Of a stretch of DNA of 41,073 nucleotides, positions 24,939 through 33,328 are shown piece by piece. A model generated the notes under the pieces. The model saw only the letters and a list, made by a program, of their open reading frames with translations, made no database searches and was not told the DNA's origin. How positions within the stretch are numbered: the stretch's first letter is position 1; the number at the start of each line of letters is the position of its first letter. Source of the stretch: Niveispirillum sp. (GTDB lineage Bacteria; Pseudomonadota; Alphaproteobacteria; Azospirillales; Azospirillaceae); NCBI RefSeq assembly GCF_017996735.1, contig NZ_JAGOGJ010000057.1, positions 1 through 41,073 on the forward strand. Reading direction: 5' to 3'. The position numbers and the translations under genes were made by a program.

Positions 24939-26032
24939 CGGCCCCGCGTATCGCCTATGTCATCAATTCGGTGGAGGGCGGTGGGGCTGCCCTGCCCGTG
25001 CCCGCCGTCACCCAGGTGATGCGAGCGGCGGGTGCCACGGTGCGCGTCTTCGCCCTGACCCGTCGCGATGGCCGTGCCCTGCCGCCCATGCTGGCGGCCG
25101 GGTTGGACCCGCTGGTGCGCGACGGCGGGGTGTCCGATCATTGGCAGGCTTTGCGCTGGCTTGACCGGGAGGTTCGGGCCTGGGGTGCCACCCACCTCTG
25201 GACCTCGCTCAGCCGTGCGACCATTCTGGGTCTGCTGCTGGGACCACGCCTTGGCCTGCCAGTGATCTGCTGGCAGCATGCGGCCTTCCTGAAGCCATGG
25301 AACCGGCGGCTGATGCGGTTGCTGCAATCAAGAGCCCTGTTATGGGTAGGCGATTCCGCTTCCGTAACGACCCTGACGCAACAACGTCTGGGGGTGACGG
25401 CGGACAGGATGGCGACCTGGCCCATCTTCGCTGCCGATCCGGGACAGCCCATGGCCGCCGCCTGGAAACCGGGACAGGTCCTGCAACTCGGCAGTCTGGG
25501 CCGCCTGCATCCCGTCAAAGGCTATGATGTGCTGATCGAGGCGCTGGCTTTGCTGCGGCGCAAGGGCTTCACTCCGCCCTGCCCGATGCGCCTGACCATC
25601 GCGGGTGAGGGTGAAGAACGCATTAAGCTGGAAACATTGGCGCAGGAGCAGGGCGTCACGGAACTGGTGATGCGCGGTTATGTCGACAGGCCCTGGGATT
25701 TTCTGGCCGGACTGCATCTCTATCTTCAGCCGTCGCGTTCCGAGGGGTTCTGCATCGCCGCGCACGAAGCCATGGCAGCGGGCCTGCCCGTGCTGGCCTC
25801 GGCCGTGGGGGAAATCCCCTACAGTATCCAGGACGGCGTTACGGGCCATGTCGTGCCGCCCCGTGACGCGGCTGCCCTGGCCGACCGGCTGGGAACGATG
25901 CTGGCCGATCCGGGGCGGCTGCACGTCATGGGCATCCAGGCCCGACAGCATATTCTGGATCGTTTCTCCATCGACCGTTTTACCCGCACGGGAACGGAGA
26001 TCATGCGCCGGATCGCCCCCAGCGCCGATTGA
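24935..26032 (+). CDS. Glycosyltransferase family 4 (GT-B)
   Basis: The start is GTG 24935 in a GTGA overlap with the flippase stop. The 365-residue enzyme shows an N-terminal YVINSVEGGGAALPVPAVTQVMRAAGA domain and a C-terminal GT4 donor site: QLGSLGRLHPVKGYDVLIEALALL, LTIAGEGEERIKLETLA, and the EX7E region SEGFCIAAHEAMAAGLPVLASAVGEIPYSIQDGVTGHVVPP. It is the last gene of the plus-strand operon. Its 3' end overlaps the convergent gene by 32 bases. The sugar donor is unknown. Confidence 0.92.
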   Translation: MTAPRIAYVINSVEGGGAALPVPAVTQVMRAAGATVRVFALTRRDGRALPPMLAAGLDPLVRDGGVSDHWQALRWLDREVRAWGATHLWTSLSRATILGLLLGPRLGLPVICWQHAAFLKPWNRRLMRLLQSRALLWVGDSASVTTLTQQRLGVTADRMATWPIFAADPGQPMAAAWKPGQVLQLGSLGRLHPVKGYDVLIEALALLRRKGFTPPCPMRLTIAGEGEERIKLETLAQEQGVTELVMRGYVDRPWDFLAGLHLYLQPSRSEGFCIAAHEAMAAGLPVLASAVGEIPYSIQDGVTGHVVPPRDAAALADRLGTMLADPGRLHVMGIQARQHILDRFSIDRFTRTGTEIMRRIAPSAD

Positions 26033-26894
26033 TGTCCAGCCACAGCCCGGCCATAGACCGGTCGATATATTTCACGTCGATCAGCGTGACCCCTCCCCCG
26101 CCGCTCAAGGTATGCATGCCGTCACGATAGTGACCGACCGAGGCGGGCATGTCCAACGGGGGGGCGGGGGTGGCGGCAAACCCGGTCTCGTCCAGCCGGT
26201 CGATCCAAAGCGGACGGATCGCCCCGCCATAGGTGCGGGTACAATCCTGCGTGGGCAGCAGGATACGATTGCCGATGGCCAATGCCGTGCCGCCGGGCCG
26301 TGCAGAGGAACGGTCGATGCGCACAGGATTGCCCGGATGCGGAAACCAGGGCCCCGTGATCCGTTCCGCCCAGGCCACATGCAGATGGCCCACCTTGGTC
26401 GCCTTGCTATCGGCCGGGGAATAGAACAGCCACCACCGCCCCCCATGGTAAAGGGGTGTGGCATCCACCGGCACGCAATCAAGCCGGATCTCCGTCTCCC
26501 GCACCCAATCATGCGGGCCGGCGCTCATGCGGTAGAGATAGAGGGCGCCCGACCGGTGCGCCTCCGGCAGCATCCAGACCGCCCCATCCGCCTCGAACAC
26601 CACCGGATAGGAGAGGTGCCAGGGCTCCGCCAGACAGGGCCGGCGCTCCCGAACCTGGAACCGTTCATCCAGGGTCAGCAACTCAATGGTGCCGTGGCGC
26701 GTGGCATAATCATAGACCTCGGCGAACAGGTGCAGATGATCCGCCCCGCGCCAGGCAAAAGGGTCGGCCAGAAAGCGGAAGCGCGGCTCCTCCGGCAACC
26801 AATGAACCTTGGCGCCGGCCATCCCTTCGGCCATGACGGCCTCCAGGGGCCGGGCGATCAGCCCGCATCTCCAGATATCCTTGCGGCGGGGCAT
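26001..26894 (-). CDS. GINT1-N-like beta-propeller glycan enzyme
   Basis: The 297-residue protein lacks a signal peptide. Its motifs (FLADPFAWRGADHLHLFAEVYDY, EPWHLSYPVVFEADGAVWMLPEA, CVPVDATPLYHGGRWWLFYSPAD and a C-terminal YIDRSMAGLWLDINRRW) fit a five-bladed propeller like the N-terminal domain of glucosamine inositolphosphorylceramide transferase 1, which resembles GH43/GH32 folds (family knowledge). In bacteria such proteins occur in polysaccharide clusters. It is transcribed toward the glycan operon and overlaps its last gene, so it has its own promoter in 26895-27118. Transferase or hydrolase activity cannot be settled from sequence. Confidence 0.7.
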   Translation of the reverse strand: MPRRKDIWRCGLIARPLEAVMAEGMAGAKVHWLPEEPRFRFLADPFAWRGADHLHLFAEVYDYATRHGTIELLTLDERFQVRERRPCLAEPWHLSYPVVFEADGAVWMLPEAHRSGALYLYRMSAGPHDWVRETEIRLDCVPVDATPLYHGGRWWLFYSPADSKATKVGHLHVAWAERITGPWFPHPGNPVRIDRSSARPGGTALAIGNRILLPTQDCTRTYGGAIRPLWIDRLDETGFAATPAPPLDMPASVGHYRDGMHTLSGGGGVTLIDVKYIDRSMAGLWLDINRRWGRSGA

Positions 26895-27016
26895 TCCAAC
26901 TCCTTACAGCAAACTCCGGTTATCAGTTCCCATCACCGGCTTCAACCATGGCCAGGCGGTTGCGGCTGGAAGAGGACAGATGAGCCATAAGCAAAATTGG
27001 GTACCTGGGCATTTAT

Positions 27017-27034
27017 CATCATTGGACAATGATG
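27017..27034. promoter_or_regulatory. Perfect 18-base palindrome, candidate operator upstream of the TonB receptor
   Basis: CATCATTGGACAATGATG consists of two perfect 8-base arms around GA. It lies 84 bases before the receptor start at 27119, in the divergent gap 26895-27118, and looks like the site of a dimeric repressor or activator. No regulator gene is adjacent. Confidence 0.5.
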
Positions 27035-27118
27035 CTGCCGACAGGCACTTCCTTCCCAAAACCATTGCCGGTCCGGTGCATCGCCGTCCGGCCATATTGA
27101 TGTGAAGGGAGGAAGAGA

Positions 27119-29464
27119 ATGACTTTCCAGCCGAACCGGCGCCATGGCCTGCTGGCCACCACCATGCTTGCCGCCGCGATGATGCCGGCACACGCCCAGC
27201 AGACCGAAGAGAGCTTCGTTCTGGAAGAGATCGTGGTGACGGCGCAGAAGCGGGCGGAGCGCCTGCAGGATGTGCCGCTGGCCGTCAGTGCGCTTTCCGC
27301 CGATACGCTGGCCAATTCCCAGGTCAGCAGCACGGCCGGCGTTGCCGCCCTGGTGCCGTCGCTGACCTATACCCAGTCGACCAGCGACCTGAACAACAAT
27401 GTCCGCATCCGCGGCGTGGGTACCGCCCTGTTCAATGCCGGCCTGGAATCCGCCGTGTCCTTCGTGGTGGATGGTGTGGTCATGTCGCGCCAGGGCCAGG
27501 GTTTACAGGACCTGATCGATGTGGAGCGGGTGGAAGTGCTGCGCGGGCCGCAGGGCACGCTGTTCGGCAAGAACGCCACCGCCGGCGTGATTAACATCGT
27601 GACCAAGCGCCCGGCCCGCGATTTTGAAGGTGTCGCGGAAATCGGCATCGCCGAACAGGGCGAATACCGCGCCCGCGCCTCTGTCTCCGGCCCGATCAGC
27701 GAGACGGTGGGCGCCCGCCTGACCGGCTATTACACCGATAATCGCGGTTATGTTTACGATCATGGCCGGGGCAAGCATGTCTATGGCGGCCGTGACGTGG
27801 GCGTGCGGGGCAAGATCGACTGGCAGGCGACGGAGAACCTGAACATCCTGTTCACGGCCGATGCCCGCGACAGCGAAAGCGATTGCTGCCAGCCGATCCC
27901 CTATCAGACGACCAACACCGTGCTGGCCGGCATCCGGGGGCCGGTTGTCGCCTCGCCCGAAAACCGCAGCGTCAACAGCGGCGACACGCGCACCTTCGCC
28001 AATTCCGATCAGGCCGGCGGGTCGGTGGAGGCCAATCTGGACCTGGGCGACCATGTCCTGACCTCCGTCACTGCCGTGCGCAACTGGAAGATCGAGAATA
28101 ATGTCGATGTGGACGGGTTCAATTCCGCCACGCCGCTCTATCTGCCATTTGGCAACGGCTATTTCGGGGTCAATGGCGGCACCGCCGATATCAGCCAGTT
28201 CACCCAGGAACTGCGCCTGTCATCCGCCGCGAACCAGCCGCTGACCTACACGTTCGGCCTGTTCTATTTCAACCTGGACCTGGACCGCGCCTTCACCCGT
28301 CGGGTGGGCGGCTGCGTCACGCCGGGCACCGCCTTCGGCCAGCCCTGCGCCACCTCCTTCTTCTCCTCCTCCAATCACGAGGCGAACACCAAGACGGACA
28401 ATTACGCCGCCTTCGGTCAGGTGGAATATGAACTGACCGACGCGCTGTCGGCCTTTGCCGGTTTCCGTCTGCAGCGGGAGAAGGTGTCCTACAGCGGCAC
28501 CCGTTTCGGCACGGCGCCCTATGCCGGTGACCGGCTGCTGTTCGCCGCCTCCACCGGGTCGGGCAGCGTGTCCGACACCGACCTGTCGGGCAAGGCCGGC
28601 CTGAAATATGAGATCGACCGCGATGCCCAGGCCTATTTCACCTGGTCGCGCGGGTATAAGGGCCAGGGCTATGACGTCGAACTGACGGCGAATTTCGCCA
28701 ATCAGACGCCCGTGCGCCCGGAAACCGTGAATTCCTATGAACTGGGCTGGAAGCAGCAGGCGCTGAACGGCCGCCTGATCCTGAACAGCGCCCTGTTCTA
28801 TGCCAAGTATCAGGACCTGCAGGTCCAGTCGACCATCGCGCCCAACGTGTCGGTGCCGACCAATGCCGGCTCCTCGGTCTCCAAGGGGGCAGAGGTCGAG
28901 TTCCAGGCCCGCGCCACCTCCGCGCTCAGCATCAATGGCGGCGTCACCTATCTGGATGCCAAGTTCGATGCCAACCGGATCGCCTGCGCCCTGCCGGCCC
29001 AGGCATCGGCCATCACTCTGGCGACGGGGGCGGCTGAACCGGTCAATAGCTGCTTCCGTCTGGGCAGTGGCACGGTCCAGAATGTGCGCGGCGGTGACCT
29101 GCCCAACGCCCCGCGCTGGCGCGGCAACATCAATGTCCGGTACGAGGATGAAATCGCGACCGACTGGAACGGTTTCGCCCAGGTCGGGTTCAACACGCAG
29201 AGCGGCACCACCTTCTCGCTGGAGCAGGATGCCGGCCTGACCCAGGGCGGGTACAGCACCATCGACCTGTCGGTCGGTGTGCTGTCGCAGGACGACACTT
29301 ATCAACTGACCCTCTATGTCCGCAACCTGACCGACAAGCATTTCGCGACCGGCATGCAGCGCGACAACATCCTGACCAATGCCGCCAACCCCGGCAACAT
29401 CCTGTACTTCACCTCCAAGGAAGCGGCCCGGTACATGGGCGGCACCCTGCGCGTGAAGTTCTGA
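27119..29464 (+). CDS. TonB-dependent receptor linked to aromatic catabolism
   Basis: The 781-residue protein has a signal peptide (LLATTMLAAAMMPAHAQ), a TonB-box-like EEIVVTAQKRAERLQDVPLAVSAL, plug motifs (IRGVGTALFNAGLESAVSFVVDGVV, VEVLRGPQGTLFGKNATAGVINIVTKRP) and a barrel ending with RYMGGTLRVKF. GGAGG lies just before the ATG. The VTAQKR...DVPLAVS type is common in sphingomonads, Caulobacter and Azospirillaceae, and often serves plant-derived carbon compounds rather than siderophores (family knowledge). The genes downstream point to uptake of an aromatic compound or aryl glycoside. A long hairpin separates it from the next gene. Confidence 0.9.
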   Translation: MTFQPNRRHGLLATTMLAAAMMPAHAQQTEESFVLEEIVVTAQKRAERLQDVPLAVSALSADTLANSQVSSTAGVAALVPSLTYTQSTSDLNNNVRIRGVGTALFNAGLESAVSFVVDGVVMSRQGQGLQDLIDVERVEVLRGPQGTLFGKNATAGVINIVTKRPARDFEGVAEIGIAEQGEYRARASVSGPISETVGARLTGYYTDNRGYVYDHGRGKHVYGGRDVGVRGKIDWQATENLNILFTADARDSESDCCQPIPYQTTNTVLAGIRGPVVASPENRSVNSGDTRTFANSDQAGGSVEANLDLGDHVLTSVTAVRNWKIENNVDVDGFNSATPLYLPFGNGYFGVNGGTADISQFTQELRLSSAANQPLTYTFGLFYFNLDLDRAFTRRVGGCVTPGTAFGQPCATSFFSSSNHEANTKTDNYAAFGQVEYELTDALSAFAGFRLQREKVSYSGTRFGTAPYAGDRLLFAASTGSGSVSDTDLSGKAGLKYEIDRDAQAYFTWSRGYKGQGYDVELTANFANQTPVRPETVNSYELGWKQQALNGRLILNSALFYAKYQDLQVQSTIAPNVSVPTNAGSSVSKGAEVEFQARATSALSINGGVTYLDAKFDANRIACALPAQASAITLATGAAEPVNSCFRLGSGTVQNVRGGDLPNAPRWRGNINVRYEDEIATDWNGFAQVGFNTQSGTTFSLEQDAGLTQGGYSTIDLSVGVLSQDDTYQLTLYVRNLTDKHFATGMQRDNILTNAANPGNILYFTSKEAARYMGGTLRVKF

Positions 29465-29472
29465 TGCCAAAC

Positions 29473-29506
29473 GGCCGGCGGTCGCCACCCTGGCGGTCCG
29501 CCGGCC
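29473..29506 (+). terminator. Strong hairpin between receptor and hydroxylase genes (attenuator or processing site)
   Basis: GGCCGGCGG (29473-29481) pairs with CCGCCGGCC (29498-29506), and an inner CGCCA/TGGCG stem (29483-29487/29491-29495) closes a 3-base loop. The downstream sequence CCCGTTCTTC is only weakly T-rich. It may partly end the receptor transcript so that the enzymes are made at a different level. Confidence 0.5.
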
Positions 29507-29536
29507 CCGTTCTTCACGAGAACCCCCAAGGCCGCC

Positions 29537-31099
29537 ATGATCCATGACGTTGCCATCGTCGGTTGCGGTCCCGTCGGGGCCACGGCCGCCCATCTGTTGG
29601 GAAAGACCGGGCTGTCGGTCCTGGTGCTGGAACGCGAGCCGGACCCGCACCCCCTGCCGCGCGCCGTCCATATCGATCACGAGATGATGCGCATTTTCCA
29701 GGGCATCGGCCTGATCGACCGGCTGCTGCCCCTGATGCGCGAGACCGACGGGCACCTGCATATCGGTGCCGATGGCGGGGTGATCCGCTATCTCGGTTCC
29801 GCCGGACAGGCCCGTCCCTTCGGCTGGGCCAACGATTACTTCTTCTATCAACCGGAACTGGAAGCCGTGCTGCGCGGCGGTTTATCGGTCTATCCCGCCA
29901 TCGACCTGCGCCTGGGCGCGGAACTGGTGGGGCTGGACCAGGGGGACGACCATGTCACCCTGCACCTGGCCGATGGCGGCCAGGCTCATGCCCGCTATGT
30001 CATCGCCTGTGACGGCGCGCGCAGCATGGTGCGCAAGGCGCTGGACATCCGCCTGGACGATCTGCGGTTCGAGGAACCGTGGCTGGTCGTGGATGCCGAA
30101 CTGGACGGTCCGGTACAGTTTCCCGCCTTCACCGGCCTGCCGCCGGCGGCCAACCTGCAAAAATTATCGGTGATGCTGTGCGATCCACGTCGGCCCGCCA
30201 CCATCGTGCCGGGGCGCGGCAACCATCGCCGCTGGGAATTCATGCTGCTGCCCGGCGAGGATGACCGGGAGATGATGCAGCCGGGGAAGGTGGCGGAACT
30301 GCTGGCCCCCTGGGTGGCGGGCATTCCGCACCGGCTGGTCCGCGCCGCAACCTACCGGTTCCACGGGCTGGTGGCGCTGGAATGGCAACGGGGCCGGGTG
30401 TTCCTGGCCGGTGATGCCGCGCACCAGACCCCGCCCTTCTTCGGGCAGGGCATGTGCCATGGCCTGCGCGACGTCGCCAATCTGGCCTGGAAACTGGAAC
30501 TGCTCCTGTCGGGACGGGCGGATGCCGCCCTGCTGGCCACCTATCAGCCGGAACGCGATCCGCATGTGCGGGCGGTGATCGGTGCCGCCGTGGCCGCCGG
30601 TCGCTATATCTGCGAACTGAACCCGGCCAAGGCGGCGGCACGTGATGCCGAGATGCGGCAGCGCGCGGCCACACCCGGCGCCACCGCCGCCGATCTGATC
30701 CCACCCTACCGCGCCGGTGTCGTAGGGTCCGGCGGGGGGCCGCGCTTCATCCAGCCGCGCGTTACCGACGCCGATGGCAAGGCCCGGTTCCTGGATGATG
30801 TGACGGGCGGCGGTTTTGTGCTGCTGCGGGGACCGCAGGCGGGCGACGCCCCCCCGCCGACACCGTTGACGGATCTGGGTGTGAAGGTCTGCCGCATCGG
30901 GCGGGATATCGTGGATGATGGCGGCATGCTGGCCGCATGGTTCGACCGCAACGGGTTGGGCCCGGACGCATCCATATTGCTGCGCCCGGACGCCTATGTC
31001 TTTGGCGTCGCCGCCGATGATGGCGCCCTGACCGCCCTGGCGGACCAACTGGTCGCCACCCTGCACCTGATCAAGGAGAGCATCGCATGTCCAGCCTGA
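29537..31099 (+). CDS. FAD-dependent aromatic hydroxylase (MhpA / TfdB-PheA family)
   Basis: The 520-residue flavoprotein monooxygenase has GCGPVGATAAHLL (residues 9-21) for FAD, the DGARSMVRKAL (DG) motif that contacts FAD and NAD(P)H, and FLAGDAAHQTPPFFGQGMCHGLRD around residues 289-312. A C-terminal thioredoxin-like domain follows. It is closest in pattern to 3-(3-hydroxyphenyl)propionate hydroxylases, which hydroxylate a phenol ring using NADH and O2 to give a catechol. The extradiol dioxygenase gene two positions downstream would take that catechol. It overlaps the next gene by 13 bases. The exact substrate is not set by the sequence. Confidence 0.88.
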   Translation: MIHDVAIVGCGPVGATAAHLLGKTGLSVLVLEREPDPHPLPRAVHIDHEMMRIFQGIGLIDRLLPLMRETDGHLHIGADGGVIRYLGSAGQARPFGWANDYFFYQPELEAVLRGGLSVYPAIDLRLGAELVGLDQGDDHVTLHLADGGQAHARYVIACDGARSMVRKALDIRLDDLRFEEPWLVVDAELDGPVQFPAFTGLPPAANLQKLSVMLCDPRRPATIVPGRGNHRRWEFMLLPGEDDREMMQPGKVAELLAPWVAGIPHRLVRAATYRFHGLVALEWQRGRVFLAGDAAHQTPPFFGQGMCHGLRDVANLAWKLELLLSGRADAALLATYQPERDPHVRAVIGAAVAAGRYICELNPAKAAARDAEMRQRAATPGATAADLIPPYRAGVVGSGGGPRFIQPRVTDADGKARFLDDVTGGGFVLLRGPQAGDAPPPTPLTDLGVKVCRIGRDIVDDGGMLAAWFDRNGLGPDASILLRPDAYVFGVAADDGALTALADQLVATLHLIKESIACPA

Positions 31100-31530
31100 C
31101 CCTGGCCGCCGCGGCCAATATCGTGGATGAGGCGCTGGCCGAGGCCCGCCGTCGTGCCTATGCCCCGCTCTGCGTCGCCGTGCTGGATGCCGGCGCGCAT
31201 CTGGTGGCGTTGAAGCGGGAGGATGGGGCCAGCCTGATGCGGCCGCAGATCGCCATCGCCAAGGCCACGGGCGCCCTGGGCATGGGCTATGGCAGCCGGG
31301 AGCTGGCCCGCCGCGCCAACGCGTCGCCCACCTTCTACAACGCCCTGTTCGCGATCAGCGGTGGGGCCATGGCGCCGTCGCCGGGTGGTGTGCTGATCCG
31401 CGATGCGGCGGGCGCCTTGATCGGCGCCGTTGGCATCAGCGGCGATACGGGCGACGCGGATGAGGCCTGCGCCCTGGCCGGCATCGCCGCCACGGGCCTG
31501 ATCGCCGATCCCGGCCTGCCCACCAGTTGA
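31087..31530 (+). CDS. GlcG/HbpS-like heme-degrading-domain protein
   Basis: The 147-residue protein matches the HbpS/GlcG/PduO-C fold: SLTLAAAANIVDEALAEARRR, LCVAVLDAGAHLVALKREDGA and the terminal GGVLIRDAAGALIGAVGISGDTGDADEACALAGI. GGAG precedes the ATG at good distance. It has no signal peptide, unlike secreted HbpS. In catabolic operons such proteins are frequent but poorly understood; binding of a small aromatic or cofactor, or a tautomerase-like step, are possibilities. Its place between hydroxylase and dioxygenase suggests a role with the reactive catechol or ring-cleavage product. Confidence 0.8.
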   Translation: MSSLTLAAAANIVDEALAEARRRAYAPLCVAVLDAGAHLVALKREDGASLMRPQIAIAKATGALGMGYGSRELARRANASPTFYNALFAISGGAMAPSPGGVLIRDAAGALIGAVGISGDTGDADEACALAGIAATGLIADPGLPTS

Positions 31531-31542
31531 GGGGAACGGACC

Positions 31543-32418
31543 ATGCGTCTGCGCAGCATCGAACTGAACCTGTCGGGGGCCGCCCAGGCCGCTGACTTCC
31601 TGACCGGCACCTGGGGACTGGCCCCTGCTGAAACCGGGGCAGATGGCACGCGCTATCTGCGCGGGTCCGGGCCTTTCCCCTATCTGGTGGCCTTGACGGA
31701 GGCGGACGGCCCCTCCATCCGCTGCACGACCTTCGTCTCTGATGAGGCGGTTGTGGCGGGGATTGCCGCCCGCGCCCGTGATGCCGGCTGGCCCGTGCAG
31801 GACACGGTGTCGGCCGATCCCGGCGGCGGGGCCGGCATTCTGGTGCAATTGCCGGAGGGGGAGGTTTTCCGCTTCCTCTATGGCGCCGGCGAGGTGGCCC
31901 CGATCACCGGCCGCGACCTGCCCGTGAAGCTGACCCATGTCGTGATGAATTCCACCGATGCGGAGTGGACGGCAACGACAGCGGAGCGGGTTCTGGGCTT
32001 CCGCGTGTCCGACCGCACCAAGGGCATGGTCTTTGTCCGTTGCAACACCTCCCACCATTCGGTGGCGTTCGCGCGGGCGGGGCACAGTTCGCTGAACCAT
32101 GTCGCGTTCGAGATGCAGGACCTGGACGCCGTGATGCGCGGCATCGGCCGTCTGCGCGATAGCGGCATGGCACCCGCCTGGGGGCCGGGCCGGCATGGGC
32201 CGGGCGACAATGCCTTCGCCTATTTTGTGGCACCCTTCGGGGCCGTGGTCGAATTCTCCACCGCCGTGGAGATCGTGTCCGACGATTACCATGTCGGCGC
32301 GCCCGACGATTGGACCTGGCCGAAGAACCGCATCGATCAATGGGGCATTTCCGACAAGGACGTGGCGGCCCTGGCCGCCGCCGAACGCAATTTCCGTTAC
32401 CGCCCCCTGACTGTCTGA
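31543..32418 (+). CDS. Type I extradiol ring-cleavage dioxygenase (VOC family)
   Basis: The 291-residue two-domain VOC protein has a degenerate N-terminal repeat and a full C-terminal active site. The iron ligands are His132 (LTHVVM), His186 (NHVAFEM) and Glu237 (VVEFS). Catalytic residues match those of BphC-type enzymes: His171/172 in NTSHHSVAF, His218 in GRHGPGDN and Tyr227 in FAYFV. It should therefore open a catechol ring next to the hydroxyls (meta cleavage) using Fe(II) and O2. It sits 12 bases after the HbpS-like gene and 14 before the FAH gene, in one operon. Confidence 0.88.
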   Translation: MRLRSIELNLSGAAQAADFLTGTWGLAPAETGADGTRYLRGSGPFPYLVALTEADGPSIRCTTFVSDEAVVAGIAARARDAGWPVQDTVSADPGGGAGILVQLPEGEVFRFLYGAGEVAPITGRDLPVKLTHVVMNSTDAEWTATTAERVLGFRVSDRTKGMVFVRCNTSHHSVAFARAGHSSLNHVAFEMQDLDAVMRGIGRLRDSGMAPAWGPGRHGPGDNAFAYFVAPFGAVVEFSTAVEIVSDDYHVGAPDDWTWPKNRIDQWGISDKDVAALAAAERNFRYRPLTV

Positions 32419-32432
32419 GGACCCGTAAATCC

Positions 32433-33275
32433 ATGAAACTGATCAGCTTTCGCCATGGCGCCATCGACAGTTACGGTCTGGTCGATGACCAGCAGGTGCT
32501 GGACCTGGGGGCCGTCGCCGGTGCCGAGGCACCCGATCTGAAGACGGCCCTGGCCAAGGGCCTGCTGCCCGCCCTGGCCGCGCGCCCTGCCCCCGTACTG
32601 CCGCTGTCGTCGGTGACCCTGCTGCCGACCCTACCCAATCCGGGCAAGATCTTCTGTGTCGGCCATAATTATGAAAAGCATCGGCAGGAGACAGGTCGGG
32701 CCAAGGTGGGCCATCCGTCCATCTTCACCCGCTTTGCCGACACGCTGACCGCCCACCGCGCCCCCATCGTCCGGCCGCGTGTTTCCACCAGCCTGGATTT
32801 CGAGGGCGAACTGGCCATCGTCATCGGCAAGGGCGGGCGCTATATCCCCGAAGACGAAGCGATGGCCCATATCGCCGGCTTCACCTGCGCCAACGACGCC
32901 TCCGTGCGCGATTGGCAGTGGCATACCCAGCAATTCACGCCGGGCAAGAACTTTCCCGCCACGGGCGCGCTGGGTCCCTGGCTGGTGACGCCGGAGGAGA
33001 TCACGGACCTGCCCGCCGTGACCGTGACCACGCGCCTGAACGGGCAGGTGGTGCAGCAGGCGCCGCTGGCCGATCTGATCTTCCCGCTGCCCGTGATCGT
33101 GGCCTATCTCTCCAGCTTCACCCCCCTGTCGCCGGGTGACGTGATCCTGACCGGCACGCCGGGCGGTGTCGGGGCCAAGCGCGAACCCCCGCTCTGGATG
33201 AAGCCGGGCGACGTGGTGGAGGTGGATATCTCCGGCGTGGGGCTGCTCCGCAACGACATCGTGGATGAAGTGTAA
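32433..33275 (+). CDS. Fumarylacetoacetate hydrolase family protein
   Basis: The start ATG 32433 opens with MKLISFRHGAIDSYGLVDDQ, typical for the family; the longer frame overlaps the dioxygenase gene. The 280-residue enzyme shows FCVGHNYEKH, the metal-binding stretch SLDFEGELAIVIGK, the ANDASVRDWQW motif and ILTGTPGGVG, the hallmark of FAH-type hydrolases, hydratases and decarboxylases. After meta cleavage it could hydrolyse an acylpyruvate or act as an isomerase/decarboxylase on the dienoate. It is the last gene of the operon and is followed by a strong terminator. Confidence 0.9.
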   Translation: MKLISFRHGAIDSYGLVDDQQVLDLGAVAGAEAPDLKTALAKGLLPALAARPAPVLPLSSVTLLPTLPNPGKIFCVGHNYEKHRQETGRAKVGHPSIFTRFADTLTAHRAPIVRPRVSTSLDFEGELAIVIGKGGRYIPEDEAMAHIAGFTCANDASVRDWQWHTQQFTPGKNFPATGALGPWLVTPEEITDLPAVTVTTRLNGQVVQQAPLADLIFPLPVIVAYLSSFTPLSPGDVILTGTPGGVGAKREPPLWMKPGDVVEVDISGVGLLRNDIVDEV

Positions 33276-33282
33276 AGAATGA

Positions 33283-33310
33283 GGGGGGCGGAAAATTCCG
33301 CCCCCCTTTT
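33283..33310. terminator. Intrinsic terminator between convergent FAH and GH3 genes
   Basis: GGGGGGCGGAA (33283-33293) pairs with TTCCGCCCCCC (33296-33306) and is followed by TTTT. It lies 8 bases after the FAH stop codon and 18 bases before the end of the convergent GH3 gene. The T run serves the plus strand; on the minus strand the stem is followed by TCATTC, so it is weaker there. Confidence 0.85.
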
Positions 33311-33328
33311 ATTCCGTCCTCGTAATAA

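Noticed and set aside
26949..26963. TGGC-N7-TTGC match with sigma-54 spacing upstream of the catabolic TonB receptor
   Set aside because: Only the core doublets fit (TGGCCAG instead of TGGCAYR). A match of this quality is expected about once by chance in a window of this size, and it has no paired site or linked activator.
28220..29851. 543-codon minus-strand frame opposite the TonB receptor and hydroxylase
   Set aside because: It spans two real genes on the other strand, has no recognisable motifs and shows the composition of antisense frames.
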